Assembly (NCBI GenBank): GCA_023451115.1
Contig: JAEXFV010000160.1
Location: forward strand, 1 to 7,530
Length of the DNA stretch: 7,530 nt
Reading direction: 5' to 3'
Origin: Bacillota bacterium
Lineage (GTDB): Bacteria > Bacillota > Clostridia > Christensenellales > CAG-138
Below the pieces are notes generated by a model, which made no database searches, was not told the DNA's origin, and worked only from the letters and a program-made list of their open reading frames with translations. The position numbers and the translations under genes are program-made. Below, in pieces: positions 5,349-7,530 of the stretch (position 1 is the first letter of the stretch; every line of letters begins with the position of its first letter).

Positions 5349-5404
5349 GGCGTGCTCCATCAGGCAGGAAAAAGCAGAGGCGCTGTTGCGGAAAGGGAAG
5401 AAAA

Positions 5405-6721
5405 ATGCTGGATGTTTTGTTTTGCAATGCCTGTATCATCACCATGGAGGACAGCAATGCGGTGATCCCCAATGGGTTTGTAGGCGTCCGCGGGAAGGAT
5501 ATTGTGTTTGTGGGGGAGCAGGCGCCTGAGGAGCCTGCAAAGAGGCGTTTGGACTGCCAGCGCCATATCCTTTTGCCAGGCCTGGTGAACACCCATACCC
5601 ATACCGCCATGTGTGTGATGCGGGGTTATGCGGATGACTACCGGCTGCAGGAATGGCTGGAAGATCATGTGCTTCCCGCTGAGGCCCGCTTGGATCAGCG
5701 GGCGGTTGTAGCGGGAGCACGGTTAGGATTTGCCGAGATGATACGCAGCGGCACTACGTCCATTTCCGATATGTATTTTTCTATTCCCGCCATCGCCCAT
5801 TGCGCGGTGGAATGTGGGATCCGGGCCACCCTGAGCAACGCTACCCTTTCCATGGATCCATCCCATTTTGCTTATGACCAGGATAACAGTATCCGGGAGT
5901 TGCAGGAGCTGCTCAATACGCTCCATGGAGCGGATGAGGGGCGCATTCGGGCAGAAGCATCCATCCATGGAGAATATACGTCTGCTCCTGAAATTTGGGA
6001 ATATGTGCGGGACATTGCCTTGGAAAAGGGCTTGCGTATGCATCTGCATTTGTCGGAAACCCGCAGCGAACAGGAGGCTTGCCTTGCGCGGTATGGCAAG
6101 ACCCCTACCCGGATGTTTTACGAGCATGGGGTGTTTGATGTGCCTGCCCTGGCAGCCCACTGTGTGTGGGTGACCCAGGAAGATATGGAACTGCTGGCGC
6201 AAAAGGGCGTGAGCGCAGCCCATAACCCGGTTTCCAACTTGAAGCTGGCCAGCGGTATCGCCCGGGTAGGGGAACTGAAACGCCATGGCGTAAACGTGTC
6301 CCTGGGAACGGATGGATGCTGCTCCAACAACAGCCATGACCTGTTTGAAGAAATCAAGCTGGCAGCGCTGCTGCAAAAAGGCGTCACCCATGATCCCACC
6401 GCCTTGTGTGCTTATGAGGCTCTGAAAATGGCTACCGTAAACGGCGCCATCGCCCAGGGCAGGGAGCATGAGATCGGCCGCATTCGGGAAGGGCTTCGGG
6501 CGGATATCATTTTGCTGGATCTTAGAGCGCCCCACTTGCAACCCGTGTATCATCCTGTGAGCACGGTTGTGTATTCAGCCCGTGGCAGCGATGTTTCCCT
6601 TACCATGGTGCAGGGCAAGGTGCTGTATGAAAACGGAGTATTTACCACCATAGACTTGGAAAAAACCATGGCTGAGGCAAACGGATATGCCGTGCCAAGG
6701 GTACTGGGAGCGGAAGGATAG
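5405..6721 (+). CDS. mtaD: Amidohydrolase, probable 5-methylthioadenosine/S-adenosylhomocysteine deaminase
   Basis: The protein has 438 residues, the usual size for the MtaD/TrzA/AtzA-type branch of the amidohydrolase superfamily. A short N-terminal beta-sandwich part (1-55) leads into the barrel. Metal ligands are visible in order: His64 and His66 in NTHTHTAM, His215 in HLHLSET, His252 in AAHCVW and Asp303 in LGTDGCCSNN. Glu218 of the HLSE motif is the expected proton shuttle. MRGYADD and LQEWLEDHV after the first motif are typical of the adenosine-type deaminases. The family hydrolyses the 6-amino group of methylthioadenosine, S-adenosylhomocysteine or adenosine to the inosine form and releases ammonia. 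Related enzymes act on guanine, cytosine or chlorotriazines, so exact specificity is uncertain. The start follows GGAAAGGGAAG, a good ribosome site. It is second in an operon with the TIM-barrel isomerase, suggesting a nucleoside or sugar salvage link. Confidence 0.88.
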   Translation: MLDVLFCNACIITMEDSNAVIPNGFVGVRGKDIVFVGEQAPEEPAKRRLDCQRHILLPGLVNTHTHTAMCVMRGYADDYRLQEWLEDHVLPAEARLDQRAVVAGARLGFAEMIRSGTTSISDMYFSIPAIAHCAVECGIRATLSNATLSMDPSHFAYDQDNSIRELQELLNTLHGADEGRIRAEASIHGEYTSAPEIWEYVRDIALEKGLRMHLHLSETRSEQEACLARYGKTPTRMFYEHGVFDVPALAAHCVWVTQEDMELLAQKGVSAAHNPVSNLKLASGIARVGELKRHGVNVSLGTDGCCSNNSHDLFEEIKLAALLQKGVTHDPTALCAYEALKMATVNGAIAQGREHEIGRIREGLRADIILLDLRAPHLQPVYHPVSTVVYSARGSDVSLTMVQGKVLYENGVFTTIDLEKTMAEANGYAVPRVLGAEG

Positions 6722-6777
6722 CCATGTTGGTCCATTCGCAGATTCATCGATAATAAGAAGAAAGTTGCCATCCAAAT

Positions 6778-6809
6778 AAGGCTGCTCGCAAATAGATTGG
6801 GGCAGCCTT
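6778..6809. terminator. Shared bidirectional terminator between convergent genes
   Basis: AAGGCTGC (6778-6785) and GCAGCCTT (6802-6809) form a perfect 8-bp stem around a 16-nt loop. GATTTT follows on the plus strand and ATTTGG on the minus strand. It lies 57 bases after the deaminase stop and 5 bases beyond the stop of the convergent gene, so it can end both transcripts. Confidence 0.65.
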
Positions 6810-6813
6810 GATT

Positions 6814-7530
6814 TTATGTACCGCTGGGAGAAGGCGAACGCAGGCTATCGATACGGCTTTGGAGCTGTCCCCGTAATTGCGCCAGGGCTTTGCGCCGGCC
6901 CTTGTGAATGCCTTTCTTTTGGCCTGCAGCTTCTAAATCCGCAAACTTTTGGTTGTATTGATCGATCTGGCCAATCATGTAGGATAGGTCGTTGAGATTA
7001 TAGGATTTTCCTTTATCTCCCTGATTATATTGCTCCAACATAGCTTTAAGGCCCTGAAATTCCTGGTCTTTCGCATATGCGCGTTTGCGGCTGCCAAAAA
7101 AACCAAAGGGAGATAGCTTAGAAAGATTCAGCTGCTGGAACGTGCCTTCCAAGGCTGCTTTTTTTTCTGCTGCAGCGCTCTTTACGGTGCTTACAAAATC
7201 AGTATAGTGCTGCTCAGGGGATATAACAGCGTCAGCATCCGCTGGCGTAGGCGTAAAGCTGTCCACGCTGGCAAATCGGTGTTGCTTGCTTTGCGTAAAT
7301 TGGTAGGCGTTACGTCCCTGCATATATTCGCCTACAGCGCCCTCCTTTACGGAAAGGGGATCACCCGGGCCGCGCTGATTGGACGCTCCGGGGATGACTT
7401 TGGCCTGTGGCTTTTCCTCCGGATACAGGCTGCGTTCGGGGGAAAATAAGTCAGGAATCGCCTGTGCCTTCTGCTGAAATTCCTGCACAAAGGGTGCGAA
7501 ACGAGGATCGTTTTGCAACCCATATTGTTG
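6814..7530 (-). CDS. Uncharacterised hydrophilic protein, 5' end beyond the window
   Basis: The frame is open from the right edge to TAA at 6814-6816, giving 238 visible residues; the codons before TTG 7518 (reading QQYG) are still in frame, so the true start probably lies outside. The visible part is soluble and rich in Gln, Lys, Ala and Pro, with no membrane span. Early residues are disordered-looking (PEEKPQAKVIPGASNQRGPG). The last 130 residues look helical: HYTDFVSTVKSAAAEKKAAL, then SPFGFFGSRKRAYAKDQEF, LKAMLEQYNQ, IGQIDQYNQKFADLEAAGQK, and a basic end GRRKALAQLRGQLQSRIDSL. This looks like the C-terminal part of a larger protein. I do not recognise the family. It is convergent with the deaminase operon and unrelated to it by position. 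Confidence 0.65.
   Translation of the reverse strand, partial: QQYGLQNDPRFAPFVQEFQQKAQAIPDLFSPERSLYPEEKPQAKVIPGASNQRGPGDPLSVKEGAVGEYMQGRNAYQFTQSKQHRFASVDSFTPTPADADAVISPEQHYTDFVSTVKSAAAEKKAALEGTFQQLNLSKLSPFGFFGSRKRAYAKDQEFQGLKAMLEQYNQGDKGKSYNLNDLSYMIGQIDQYNQKFADLEAAGQKKGIHKGRRKALAQLRGQLQSRIDSLRSPSPSGT

Noticed and set aside
5723..6553. A 276-codon open frame on the minus strand
   Set aside because: It is antisense to the deaminase gene, whose catalytic motifs are intact. The antisense product resembles nothing and has no ribosome site.

Overview
The window looks like a chromosomal piece of a mid-GC Clostridia-type Firmicute. The evidence is indirect: strong AGGAGG-type ribosome sites, a TTG start, a TTGACG-17 nt-TATACT promoter, many hairpin-plus-T-run terminators, and protein families common in that group (copper-amine-oxidase-N-like secreted protein, ECF sigma factor with a DUF4367-type membrane partner, small lipoproteins). 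There are no rRNA or tRNA genes, no CRISPR array and no recognisable transposase.

Left region (1-3140). A 3.1-kb block is bounded by a near-perfect 26-bp inverted repeat (25-50 and 3115-3140, 25 of 26 matching). The 4-bp direct repeat CCAA sits immediately outside both ends. Inside are, from left to right: two forward terminators, an AT-rich stretch without a gene, a copper-amine-oxidase-N-like secreted protein on the minus strand broken by a one-base frameshift, an ECF sigma/anti-sigma operon on the minus strand (17-nt overlap), and a divergent DUF4367-like lipoprotein. The anti-sigma extracellular domain and the lipoprotein are clearly related (shared DDISGD, EYA and TAD positions), which suggests a surface-sensing module.

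Middle region (3141-4472). A terminator-like hairpin is followed by a decayed, frameshifted minus-strand gene of unknown function, a cluster of hairpins, and a second lipoprotein that resembles the first in layout (Cys20 lipobox, VQIPDP/VQIPNP motif, weaker DUF4367-like C-terminus). It ends at a terminator whose T-run runs into the next promoter.

Right region (4454-7530). A good housekeeping promoter drives a two-gene operon: a TIM-barrel sugar phosphate isomerase/epimerase-family protein, then an amidohydrolase of the 5-methylthioadenosine/S-adenosylhomocysteine deaminase family. A shared hairpin separates it from a convergent, uncharacterised hydrophilic protein that runs off the right edge.

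The most unusual features are the inverted-repeat-bounded block without a transposase, and the set of three DUF4367-related proteins around one ECF sigma factor. Both broken genes are shifted by one base beside short A runs, so sequencing error remains possible.
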